A stretch of 64,000 bases of DNA from Gammaproteobacteria bacterium. GTDB lineage: Bacteria > Pseudomonadota > Gammaproteobacteria > Steroidobacterales > Steroidobacteraceae. A program made the translations under genes and the position numbers. The DNA lies in assembly GCA_027315105.1 (NCBI GenBank), contig DAHUYP010000089.1, positions 46,890 to 110,889 on the forward strand, read 5' to 3'. The stretch's first letter is position 1; every line of letters begins with the position of its first letter. A model generated the notes under the pieces. That model searched no databases, was not told the DNA's origin, and saw nothing but the letters and a program-made list of their open reading frames with translations. Positions 20,773 to 28,377 of this stretch are shown piece by piece.

Positions 20773-21774
20773 ATGAACGATAAGCCCTACCGCAGGCCGG
20801 ACATCGCCGGTGCCGGTGACTACGAGCCGATGAAGGAACCGCGCTACGCGGAAATCGCCACTTTCATGCGCGCGCCGCTCGCCGGCAGCCTCGAGAACGT
20901 CGATATCGGCCTGATCGGCGTGCCGACCGATCTCGGCGTGACCAACCGACCCGGAGCCCGGCACGGGCCGCGCGAGATACGCAACGCCTCGAGCCTGATG
21001 CGCTCGTTCAATCTCGCCCTGGGCATCAACCCGTACGAACTGTGCCGCATCGCCGACCTGGGCGACGTGCGCCTGCCGCATCGGTACGACCTGGAGAAGC
21101 AGGTCGAGGACATCGAGGCGTTCTATCGCAAGATCGTCGCGGCCGGCGTTCGGCCGGTCAGCGCCGGCGGCGACCATTCGATCACCTATCCCATCTTCAG
21201 GGCGCTGGCGGCCGACGCCCCCATCGGCATGGTGCACATCGATGCTCACACCGATACCTGGGGCGAATTCTACGGCTCGAAGTTCACGCACGGAGCGCCG
21301 TTCCGACTGGCCGTCGAGGCGGGATTGCTGGACCCGAAGCGCACCATCCAGATCGGAATTCGGGGTGGCCAGAATTTCATGGACGGTATCGAGTTCTCGC
21401 AGTCCCATGGCATGCGCGTGGTATTCATGGATGAATTCGCCGCCCTCGGCGTCGAGCGGGTCATCGAGGCGGCGCGCCGCGTCGTCGGCGACGGGCCGAC
21501 CTATATCTCGTTCGACGTGGACGGCCTCGATCCGGTCTATGCCCCTGGTACCGGCACGCCTGAAGTCGGCGGCATCACCACGCTGGAGGCACTGCGCCTG
21601 CTGCGCGGCCTGCGCGGCCTGAACCTCATCGGCGGCGACGTCGTCGAGGTGGCGCCGCCGTACGACCAGACCGGCAACACCGCGCTGGTCGGCGCCACCA
21701 TGATGTTCGAGATTCTGTGCCTGATCGCCGACCGGCATTTCGGCGCCGCGCGCCGCCCGCCGGCACCGCCCTAG
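20773..21774 (+). CDS. Agmatinase-family ureohydrolase (guanidino-compound hydrolase)
   Basis: A 333-residue binuclear metal hydrolase of the arginase/agmatinase family. All metal-binding motifs are present: AGGDHSITYP, HIDAHTDT (Asp-x-His-x-Asp) and SFDVDGLDPVYAPGTGTPE. The N-terminal part has NRPGARHGPREIRNASSLMR. Members remove urea from agmatine, guanidinobutyrate, guanidinopropionate or proclavaminate, and some nickel-dependent members hydrolyse free guanidine. The residues I can read do not decide among these. It is co-directional with the SSS symporter gene and lies beside two other permease/amidase genes and a guanidine riboswitch operon, which favours a guanidino acid or guanidine over agmatine alone. 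Confidence 0.88.
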   Translation: MNDKPYRRPDIAGAGDYEPMKEPRYAEIATFMRAPLAGSLENVDIGLIGVPTDLGVTNRPGARHGPREIRNASSLMRSFNLALGINPYELCRIADLGDVRLPHRYDLEKQVEDIEAFYRKIVAAGVRPVSAGGDHSITYPIFRALAADAPIGMVHIDAHTDTWGEFYGSKFTHGAPFRLAVEAGLLDPKRTIQIGIRGGQNFMDGIEFSQSHGMRVVFMDEFAALGVERVIEAARRVVGDGPTYISFDVDGLDPVYAPGTGTPEVGGITTLEALRLLRGLRGLNLIGGDVVEVAPPYDQTGNTALVGATMMFEILCLIADRHFGAARRPPAPP

Positions 21775-21781
21775 GTCGCGG

Positions 21782-22597
21782 CTAGCTCGTGCCGCCGGTT
21801 GCGCCCTGCGTCGCGGCCAGCGCACCGAGTTCCCCTTCGCGCGCCGTGATGCGCCAGCGGCGCCGGATGGCCCGGCCGTCGCTTGCACGATCCGCCGTGC
21901 TGACCGAATCACCGTCGATGCGCGGATCGACGACATCGCCGATGCGATACGGCAGGGTGGACGCGAGGATGCGCAACCCGTCCGCCGACACCGTGCCGGC
22001 CGAGATTTCGCAGTCCACCAACTGCTGCGAATGCAACAGCGTCGGTGCCTGCGAGACGCATTCGCCCAGGGTCCGGTGCGCGCTCGGGACCACGGCGCGA
22101 TCGCGCGCAAACATGAAGTCCCGGCCTACCCGCAGCAGCACGGCCGTGGTCGCGGCATCGATCGCGCGCAGCGCCAACGCACCGACCGGACGCGTGGCTC
22201 TGGACGCCTCGCGCCGCCAATGCTCGACGTAATCGCTGTCGCGCCCTCGTTCGACCAACACGTCGCCCTCCCACGCCAACGAGCCGGCGTCCGGATGACG
22301 CGCCTTGGGCTGGAAATCTATCGACCGCAGCCACTCGAAATGGGCGCCGTCGAAGCCGATGTGTCCCGCGAAGCCCTCCTGTCGCGCGAGCCAGAGGCAG
22401 TCGTCGATCGAGAGCCCGTCACGACAGCGCGCGTGCGCGACCCGGTCACCGTCCGCCGGCTGCCGAAGATCGATGAAGGCGCGTATCCCCTGGAGCCAGC
22501 GCACGCTGCTGCTGGTATCGCGCCGGCCCTCGGGCCATTCGATCAGCGAGCGCCGCCACAGTCCGCACAACTCTGCGGGATCCCGGAGCGCGGGCAT
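21782..22597 (-). CDS. HRI1-like conserved protein of unknown function
   Basis: A 271-residue cytoplasmic protein from ATG 22595-22597, 5 bp after the NCS1 permease stop and probably in one transcript with it. The pattern WRRSLIEWPEGRRDTSSSVRWLQGIRAFIDLRQP, then GFAGHIGFDGAHFEWLRSID and DVLVERGRDSDYVEHWRR, resembles the HRI1 family of lipocalin-like proteins, whose biochemical role is unclear. The long 531-residue track entry is this gene plus read-through in a shadow frame of the permease. A transport- or catabolism-linked role is inferred from position only. Confidence 0.6.
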   Translation of the reverse strand: MPALRDPAELCGLWRRSLIEWPEGRRDTSSSVRWLQGIRAFIDLRQPADGDRVAHARCRDGLSIDDCLWLARQEGFAGHIGFDGAHFEWLRSIDFQPKARHPDAGSLAWEGDVLVERGRDSDYVEHWRREASRATRPVGALALRAIDAATTAVLLRVGRDFMFARDRAVVPSAHRTLGECVSQAPTLLHSQQLVDCEISAGTVSADGLRILASTLPYRIGDVVDPRIDGDSVSTADRASDGRAIRRRWRITAREGELGALAATQGATGGTS

Positions 22598-22602
22598 CGA
22601 GG

Positions 22603-24012
22603 CTATGCGCCCAGCTGCCCTGCCGCCTCGATCCGACCGTCGCGGTACGAGTGCGAGCGCTTCGCGAGCCAGTAGTAGGCCGGCGAGGTGGCCGCGAGAC
22701 CGACGATCCAGGACAGGTCCACTCCCCCCAGCGTCTGCGCGATCGGGCCGGTATAGAGCGGCGAGGCAATGAACGGCAATTGCACCAGTATTCCGAACAC
22801 GTAGCACTCCACCGCGGCCACGTTGACGCGGCCGTAGATGCCGCCGTCCCGCCGGAAGAATGAGCCGATGTCGTAGCGCCCGTGACGCAGCAGATAGTAG
22901 TCGACCAGATTGATGGCGGTCCACGGCACCAGCACGTACAGCAGCAGCAGGATGAAATCGGTGTAATTGTCGAGGAACGAGTCCTTGCCGAGCAGCGCTC
23001 CCGCCAGCGACAGGCCGAACAGCAGCAGCGAGATGACGGTCCGCGCCGAGGCTCCGGGCGACCAGCGCGGAACCAGTGTCTGACCGAACGTCAGCGTTGA
23101 CAACGCGCCGCAATAGAGATTCATCGCATTGGCCGTGGCGACGCCGATCGAAAAGACGATCAGCACCAGCGGCGCCAGGCCCTGCGTGAGCGCCGCAAGG
23201 CCGGCGACCAGGCTGCTCTTGTCCGAGGCGAGGCCCACCGTCGCGCCCAGGATCATCGGCAGCAGCGAGCCGAGCGTGCAGCCCCAGTAGCTGGCCCAGA
23301 AGGCCGAGCGCACTCCGGTTTCGCGCGGCATGTAGCGCGAGTAGTCGGAGACGTACGGCGCGTAGGCGATCTGCCACAGCGCCGCCGCCGAGATCGTGCC
23401 CAGCAGCCCGGGTACGTTGAAGGAATTGCGGCCCAGGAAGTTGGCCGGCAGTCCATGTATCCAGACGATCCAGGCGAACGTCAGCAGCAACACGATGCCC
23501 GACACGTAGGTCATCACCCGCGCATAGGTGTGAATGAGGTCATGGCCGAAGATGGCTGCGATGAGACTGATCACACCCACGAGTGCGATGCCGGGCGCAT
23601 CGGACAGGCCCGGCGCCATGCTCGCCAGGGCCTCGCCGCCGAGCACCAGATTCGAGGCCAGGAACCCGACATACATGACGATCACGATCCCGACCACGAG
23701 CAGCGATCCGAACGAGCCGAATTGGCCGCGCGTCTGGATCATCTGCGGCACGCCGAGCGTCGGGCCCTGCGCGGCATGCAGCGCCATGAAGATCGCGCCG
23801 ACCATGTTGCCGAGGATCAGGCCCACGACCGCCCATCCGAACGGCAGCGCGAACACCGTCACCGCGAGCCCGCCCGTGACGATGGTCAGCAACATGAGGT
23901 TCGAGCCGAACCAGACGGTGAACAGATCCGTCGCCTTGCCGTGGCGCTGGTCGAGCGCGATCGGTTGGATCGTGCTGATTTCGAGGCGCGTCGCGTGTTC
24001 CCGGTTGCTCAC
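22603..24012 (-). CDS. NCS1-family permease (nucleobase:cation symporter type)
   Basis: About 469 residues with 12 predicted membrane helices. Residues early in the protein read LFTVWFGSNLMLLTIVTGG, the NCS1 signature helix. PTLGVPQMIQTRGQFGSFG (substrate-site region) and AYAPYVSDYSRYMPRETG follow. NCS1 permeases take up cytosine, allantoin, hydantoins, creatinine and related ureides with H+ or Na+. I start at GTG 24010-24012 (SNREHATRLEIS, GGAG 10 nt upstream), which gives the usual family N-terminus; the track's GTG at 24057 adds 15 residues. It is divergent from the carbon-nitrogen hydrolase gene. Confidence 0.85.
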   Translation of the reverse strand: MSNREHATRLEISTIQPIALDQRHGKATDLFTVWFGSNLMLLTIVTGGLAVTVFALPFGWAVVGLILGNMVGAIFMALHAAQGPTLGVPQMIQTRGQFGSFGSLLVVGIVIVMYVGFLASNLVLGGEALASMAPGLSDAPGIALVGVISLIAAIFGHDLIHTYARVMTYVSGIVLLLTFAWIVWIHGLPANFLGRNSFNVPGLLGTISAAALWQIAYAPYVSDYSRYMPRETGVRSAFWASYWGCTLGSLLPMILGATVGLASDKSSLVAGLAALTQGLAPLVLIVFSIGVATANAMNLYCGALSTLTFGQTLVPRWSPGASARTVISLLLFGLSLAGALLGKDSFLDNYTDFILLLLYVLVPWTAINLVDYYLLRHGRYDIGSFFRRDGGIYGRVNVAAVECYVFGILVQLPFIASPLYTGPIAQTLGGVDLSWIVGLAATSPAYYWLAKRSHSYRDGRIEAAGQLGA

Positions 24013-24242
24013 GTCGGCTGGTCTCCAGAGTTGATCCGATAGCTCGGATGCTGACACGATGCCATCATGCCTGGCGGATCCGCTAGAGTATTCTTATGCG
24101 CGATTGTGCTTCCAAACAATGGGAGCGCGCGAGCCCGGCGCTGTCGTGCACGGCATTGGGGCATGCGCGAGTCGCGCGAATTCGATTTGCGCCATTGCAG
24201 TGCCGGCCGACAGTGCCCGCCGGCGAGGTCGTCATCTTCAAT

Positions 24243-25070
24243 ATGAAACTCGCTCTGTGGCAGACGGTTGGATTTCCGGGCGACGTTGCGGCCAACCTGG
24301 CCGCTCTGGAAGCCACGGCGCAGGCGGCATCGGCCGCCGGCGCAGCGTTGCTGCTGTGTCCGGAATGCTGGCTCTGCGGCTATCACATCGGCGCCGCGGT
24401 CACTGCTCTGGCGGAGCCGCACGATGGCGCCTCGGCACGGCGCATCGCCGAAATCGCGCGCCGCAGTCGGATCGCCATCGCCTACGGCTACGCCGAGCGC
24501 GACGGCGACACCGGCCGCATCCATAACGCTGCGCAGGTCATCGGCGCCGATGGCACGGTCCTGTCGCGCTATCGCAAGACCCACCTGTTCGGACCGGATG
24601 AGCGCGCCACCTACCAGCCGGGCAGCTGCTTCGAGCCGCCGTTCGAGTTCGGCGGTTTCAAGATCGGACTGCTGATCTGCTACGACGTCGAATTTCCCGA
24701 GGCGGTACGCAGCCTCGCGCTCATGCAGGCGGACCTGATCCTGATTCCAACCGCGCTCACCGCCGAGTATGGCGCCGTGCCGCAGTTCATCGTGCCGGCG
24801 CGCTCGGTCGAGAACCAGGTCTATATCGCCTACTGCAATCATGCCGGAGTGGAGAACGGCATGCGCTTCCTGGGCGGCTCTTGCCTGACCGGCTTGGACG
24901 GCAGGGCGCTGGCCGCCGCCGGCGCAGCCGACGCCCTGCTGGTGGCCGAGATCAGTCAACGCGAGCGGCGCGCGGCCGCCGGGACCTATCCCTATCGTTC
25001 GGATCGCAGGCCGCAGCTCTACGGCCTGCTGGCGACCGAAGTCGAGTGGCTTGCGCACGGCAGCGACTGA
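24243..25070 (+). CDS. Carbon-nitrogen hydrolase (nitrilase-superfamily amidase)
   Basis: A 275-residue amidase-type member of the nitrilase superfamily. The catalytic triad is visible: Glu in LLLCPECWLCGYH, Lys in YRKTHLF, and Cys in GLLICYDVEFPEAVR. It starts at ATG 24243 (KLALWQTVGFPGD), where homologues begin; the upstream 49 codons of the track entry look non-coding. Relatives hydrolyse N-carbamoylputrescine, amino-acid amides and 4-guanidinobutanamide. The neighbouring ureohydrolase makes a 4-guanidinobutanamide or similar route plausible (amide to acid, then loss of urea), but this is inference. It is the last gene before the riboswitch leader. Confidence 0.85.
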   Translation: MKLALWQTVGFPGDVAANLAALEATAQAASAAGAALLLCPECWLCGYHIGAAVTALAEPHDGASARRIAEIARRSRIAIAYGYAERDGDTGRIHNAAQVIGADGTVLSRYRKTHLFGPDERATYQPGSCFEPPFEFGGFKIGLLICYDVEFPEAVRSLALMQADLILIPTALTAEYGAVPQFIVPARSVENQVYIAYCNHAGVENGMRFLGGSCLTGLDGRALAAAGAADALLVAEISQRERRAAAGTYPYRSDRRPQLYGLLATEVEWLAHGSD

Positions 25071-25258
25071 CGAGCGCGCTGCGGCGCGGCCGCGCACGGG
25101 CGCGCCGCCGCCGAAATCCTGACGTTCGGCATTAGGGCAGGCGCCGCAGCCTCTGCGCCTTGCCGGTGCACGGCCATACCGCCTGTTTGATGCCTGTGCC
25201 ACGCGCGCTCCGGCCGCGCGCTCCATAAGCTCAGGTTTTATATGGAGGATGCTTGAAT

Positions 25259-25278
25259 GCGCGCGCGCGCGCGCGCGC
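25259..25278. repeat. (GC)10 dinucleotide tract
   Basis: Twenty bases of strictly alternating GC lie 40 bp upstream of the riboswitch aptamer and just after an AT-rich TTTTATATGG stretch that may be the promoter -10. Such tracts can form Z-DNA and change length by slippage. Confidence 0.7.
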
Positions 25279-25317
25279 CGGCATGCGCCTTGCACTGGAC
25301 CCAGTCTGAAATGTGCG

Positions 25318-25415
25318 TCTAGGGTTCCGGCCTGCTGCGCAGGCGTCTGGTCCGAGAGAGGCAGTCCAGGTTCGATGGGGGCCTGGATACACGGCGGGAC
25401 AAAAGCCCGGGAGAT
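25318..25415 (+). promoter_or_regulatory. Guanidine-I (ykkC) riboswitch
   Basis: The core of the ykkC/guanidine-I aptamer is present in order. TCTAGGGTTCCG is followed by a perfect P2 hairpin (GCCTGC, 3-nt loop, GCAGGC). CTGGTCCGAGAGAGGCA comes next, then a perfect P3 stem (TCCAGG paired with CCTGGA) and the 3' core ACACGGCGGGAC-AAAAGCCCGGGAGA. The complete 3' core points to the guanidine-binding subtype, not the ppGpp/PRPP subtypes. Downstream, ATCTCCCG (25449-25456) can pair with the aptamer 3' end CGGGAGAT (25408-25415), enclosing another hairpin, CGGGGA/TCCCCG. That is a ready-made expression platform without an evident U-run terminator. It lies about 310 nt before the TonB receptor gene. 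Confidence 0.92.
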
Positions 25416-25638
25416 ACGGTTGCGGGGAGCTATCGCGTCCCCGGGACGATCTCCCGTGCAGGAGAACACCCCGGACGCAGCGTTGATATCTCCTCGCAGA
25501 TGACATGGCTGCGTCGTGCTGTTCGGGAGATCACGCGCTGTGGAGACAACAGGCTTCCTGTCTCGGTCAATCCGTCCGCTCTTTTCGCCCCTGCCGGGCG
25601 CCGCCGCATGCTGCCGCGGTGCCGGTCAGGTCGCGATC

Positions 25639-25665
25639 GATCCATAACTACAGATCCATAACTAC
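25639..25665. repeat. Tandem 13-bp direct repeat in the receptor leader
   Basis: GATCCATAACTAC occurs twice with one base between (25639-25651 and 25653-25665), about 65-90 nt upstream of the receptor ATG and downstream of the riboswitch. It may bind a regulator or be a replication-slippage product. Confidence 0.7.
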
Positions 25666-25727
25666 CAACGGGTGTGCCCAACGTCGTACAGCTTCGCGAT
25701 CGTGCGAATTCATCAGAGGGATCATCA

Positions 25728-28349
25728 ATGACGTCACGTGTTCGCGCAAAAACGCCCCCGGCCATTGCAAGGAAGCGCCGAGTGCGTCCGGTTGAGAAAT
25801 TCACGACCGTCACGGCCGCGGTGCTCACTGCGCTGTACGGGACGCACGCCTACGCGGACAACACCGCGGGCACCGATGAGACCGGCACCGGCGCGAGCCT
25901 GGCCGAGGTCGTGGTCACGGCGAGCCGCCGCGAAGTCTCCGCCCAGGACCTGCCGATCAGCATCACCGCGGTGTCCGGCACCGATCTGGAGAAATCCGGA
26001 ATCCAGGACATCGCGGGTCTCGCGCATTCGATGGCCGGCGTCAACTTCACCGACAAGGGCCCGTTCGACGGCGTCAACGGCTCTACGCTGATCATCCGGG
26101 GTCTGAACAGCGAGGGCACCGCCGGCCAGCTCGCGCTCGCCTCGCCGGTCGTGCCGCCCGTGGCCACCTACGTCGACGATACGCCGCTGTTCTTCAACCT
26201 GCGGCTGCAGGACCTGGATCACGTCGAGGTCCTGCGCGGCCCGCAGGGCACGCTGTACGGCTCCGGTTCGCTCGGCGGCACCGTCCGCTTCGTCCAGAAC
26301 GCTCCCGATCCGTCCGCCTTCGATGCCAAGGCCGAGATCGGCATGAGCGACACCGCGCACACGCATGCGCCGAACGAGGACGTCAGCGGCATCCTCAACC
26401 TGCCGATCACCGATACCCTGGCGGTGCGCATGAACGCCGGCTGGAGCTACGACGCCGGCTTCATCAATCAGCCGAACCTGTACGTACTCGATTCCTCGGG
26501 CGCACCGGCATCCGCCCAGCCCGGCAACCTCTTCAGTCCGCCAGAGAAGTACGCCAAGGACGGCACCAACGCCTACGACTATCGCGATTTCCGTATCTCG
26601 GCGCTGTGGAAGCCCAACGAGGGCTTCCACGCGCAGCTGTCCTATTACTATCAGGGCGAAACGGCCAACGGCTTCCCGTACGCAGCGATCAATGGCGCCG
26701 CCTACAATCAGCCCATCAGCGCGTTTACGCAGGCGCCGGCGGCTGCAGGAGGCCCGTACTCCAATCCGGCGTTGCTGTCGCAACTCTACAACTCAGCGGT
26801 GCCCGCCGGCGTGGACTCGCTGTCGAACGCCGACAACAGCCTGGAAGGTGCCCACGACGAGGTCAACCTGGTGGCGTTGATGATGCAATACGACATGGGT
26901 TTCGCGACCCTGACCTCGGATACCTCGTGGGCGCACCACGTCAACCAGTCATACAGCGACCTCACCGCGCTGTACACCAACTTCTACTTCTTCCAGAGCC
27001 TCTACGGCCAGAATCCGCGCAGCTTCGTGCAGGGTCGCGATGCCTGGATCGACACGCCCTGGACGCAGGAGATTCGCCTGGTATCGAAGCCGGGTGGCGT
27101 CGTGGACTGGGTGGGCGGACTGTTCTACAAGAGCGAGACTTCCGCCATCCAGGAGCACGAGTTCTACCCCGGCTATCTCAACTTCTACAACGGCTGCGCG
27201 CCGGTCTACGGCCAGAGCGGCGGCAACGGCACCACCCCCTCGTACTGCGGCGTCGGCGAGACCGCCTACACGCCGGGTGTCAACACCTCTATCGACGGCA
27301 TCCCGATCGTCAAGGACCAGGCCTATATCGGCGACTTCGAGACCAAGTACACCGACCTGGCGGCATTCGGCGAGGTCACCGGGCATCTGACCGACGCGTG
27401 GAGCGTCACGGGCGGCACACGCATCTTCAGGCAGACGATATCGCAGTCGCAGCAGACCGGGCTGCTGTTCGATGCCGGACCGTACTTCGGCTCCGCGCCC
27501 CCGGTCGCCAACGCCTCGCTGAGCGATTCGTGGCGCAAGGTGCTGTGGAAGCTCAATACCGCCTATCAGCTCAACCCGACCAACCTGGTCTATGCCACCT
27601 GGTCGCAGGGATTTCGCCGCGGCGGCGTCAATGCTTTGCCGCCGAGCGAGCTCGGCGGAACCTATCAGACGCCGGCGGCGCTGACGACGCTGCAGCCGGA
27701 CACCGCCGACAACTACGAAGTCGGCGCCAAGGGAACGTTGCTGAATCGCTTTCGCTATTCCGTGGCCGCCTACGACATCCAGTGGCACAACATCCAGGAA
27801 GGCGTACAGTTGACGCCGCTGGTCCTGCCGGCATCGCTCAACATCGGCGAGGCCTTCAGCCGCGGCGTGGAAGCCGAACTGTACGCCGTGATCACGCGCC
27901 ATCTCGGAGCGCAGCTCGACTACACCTACGATCAGACCAAGCTGACGGCGCTCAATCCGCTGTTCGTGACGCCCAACGTGGCCGTGCCGCCGCCGCCGGT
28001 CGGCACGGCGCTGCCCGGAACGCCGAAGACCAGCGTCGCGCTCGGCCTGGAGTACGGCCACGTGGAGTTCGCCGGCGGCGAGCTGCGCTATGCGATCAAC
28101 GGTCACTACCAGAGCGCGGTGCTGCCGGCGCTGTCGACCACGGTGCCGACCACGGCCGGCTACGCGATGTTCGATACGCGGCTCAGTTTCTCGCGCGCGC
28201 ACTGGACCGAATCGCTGTACGTGGACAACCTGACCAACAACCTGGGCATCATGTCCTACTCGGATCCGGGCGTTTACGGCAATCGCTACCAGGCGATCGT
28301 CTCGCAGCCGCGCACGATCGGGTTCACCGTGGGGTATTCGTTCAAGTAG
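25728..28349 (+). CDS. TonB-dependent outer-membrane receptor under guanidine riboswitch control
   Basis: An 873-residue receptor for active uptake across the outer membrane. ATG 25728 has AGAGGG 8 nt upstream. The signal peptide has a long basic n-region and core FTTVTAAVLTALYGTHAYA. The TonB box/plug region follows: LAEVVVTASRREVSAQDLPISI, STLIIRGLNSEGT, LDHVEVLRGPQGTLYGSGSLGGTVRFV. The 22-strand barrel ends with aromatic VGYSFK. The style is that of the large receptor families in sphingomonads and Steroidobacteraceae. The ligand is not readable, and no siderophore genes are near. The riboswitch upstream and catabolic genes downstream point to a guanidino-containing nutrient. Confidence 0.9.
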   Translation: MTSRVRAKTPPAIARKRRVRPVEKFTTVTAAVLTALYGTHAYADNTAGTDETGTGASLAEVVVTASRREVSAQDLPISITAVSGTDLEKSGIQDIAGLAHSMAGVNFTDKGPFDGVNGSTLIIRGLNSEGTAGQLALASPVVPPVATYVDDTPLFFNLRLQDLDHVEVLRGPQGTLYGSGSLGGTVRFVQNAPDPSAFDAKAEIGMSDTAHTHAPNEDVSGILNLPITDTLAVRMNAGWSYDAGFINQPNLYVLDSSGAPASAQPGNLFSPPEKYAKDGTNAYDYRDFRISALWKPNEGFHAQLSYYYQGETANGFPYAAINGAAYNQPISAFTQAPAAAGGPYSNPALLSQLYNSAVPAGVDSLSNADNSLEGAHDEVNLVALMMQYDMGFATLTSDTSWAHHVNQSYSDLTALYTNFYFFQSLYGQNPRSFVQGRDAWIDTPWTQEIRLVSKPGGVVDWVGGLFYKSETSAIQEHEFYPGYLNFYNGCAPVYGQSGGNGTTPSYCGVGETAYTPGVNTSIDGIPIVKDQAYIGDFETKYTDLAAFGEVTGHLTDAWSVTGGTRIFRQTISQSQQTGLLFDAGPYFGSAPPVANASLSDSWRKVLWKLNTAYQLNPTNLVYATWSQGFRRGGVNALPPSELGGTYQTPAALTTLQPDTADNYEVGAKGTLLNRFRYSVAAYDIQWHNIQEGVQLTPLVLPASLNIGEAFSRGVEAELYAVITRHLGAQLDYTYDQTKLTALNPLFVTPNVAVPPPPVGTALPGTPKTSVALGLEYGHVEFAGGELRYAINGHYQSAVLPALSTTVPTTAGYAMFDTRLSFSRAHWTESLYVDNLTNNLGIMSYSDPGVYGNRYQAIVSQPRTIGFTVGYSFK

Positions 28350-28377
28350 CCTTGAAGTCGGCGCAGCCGCGACGGAT

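Noticed and set aside
19284-20774. 496-codon minus-strand ORF
   Set aside because: Antisense of the SSS symporter; Asp/His/Arg-rich low-complexity translation typical of a shadow.
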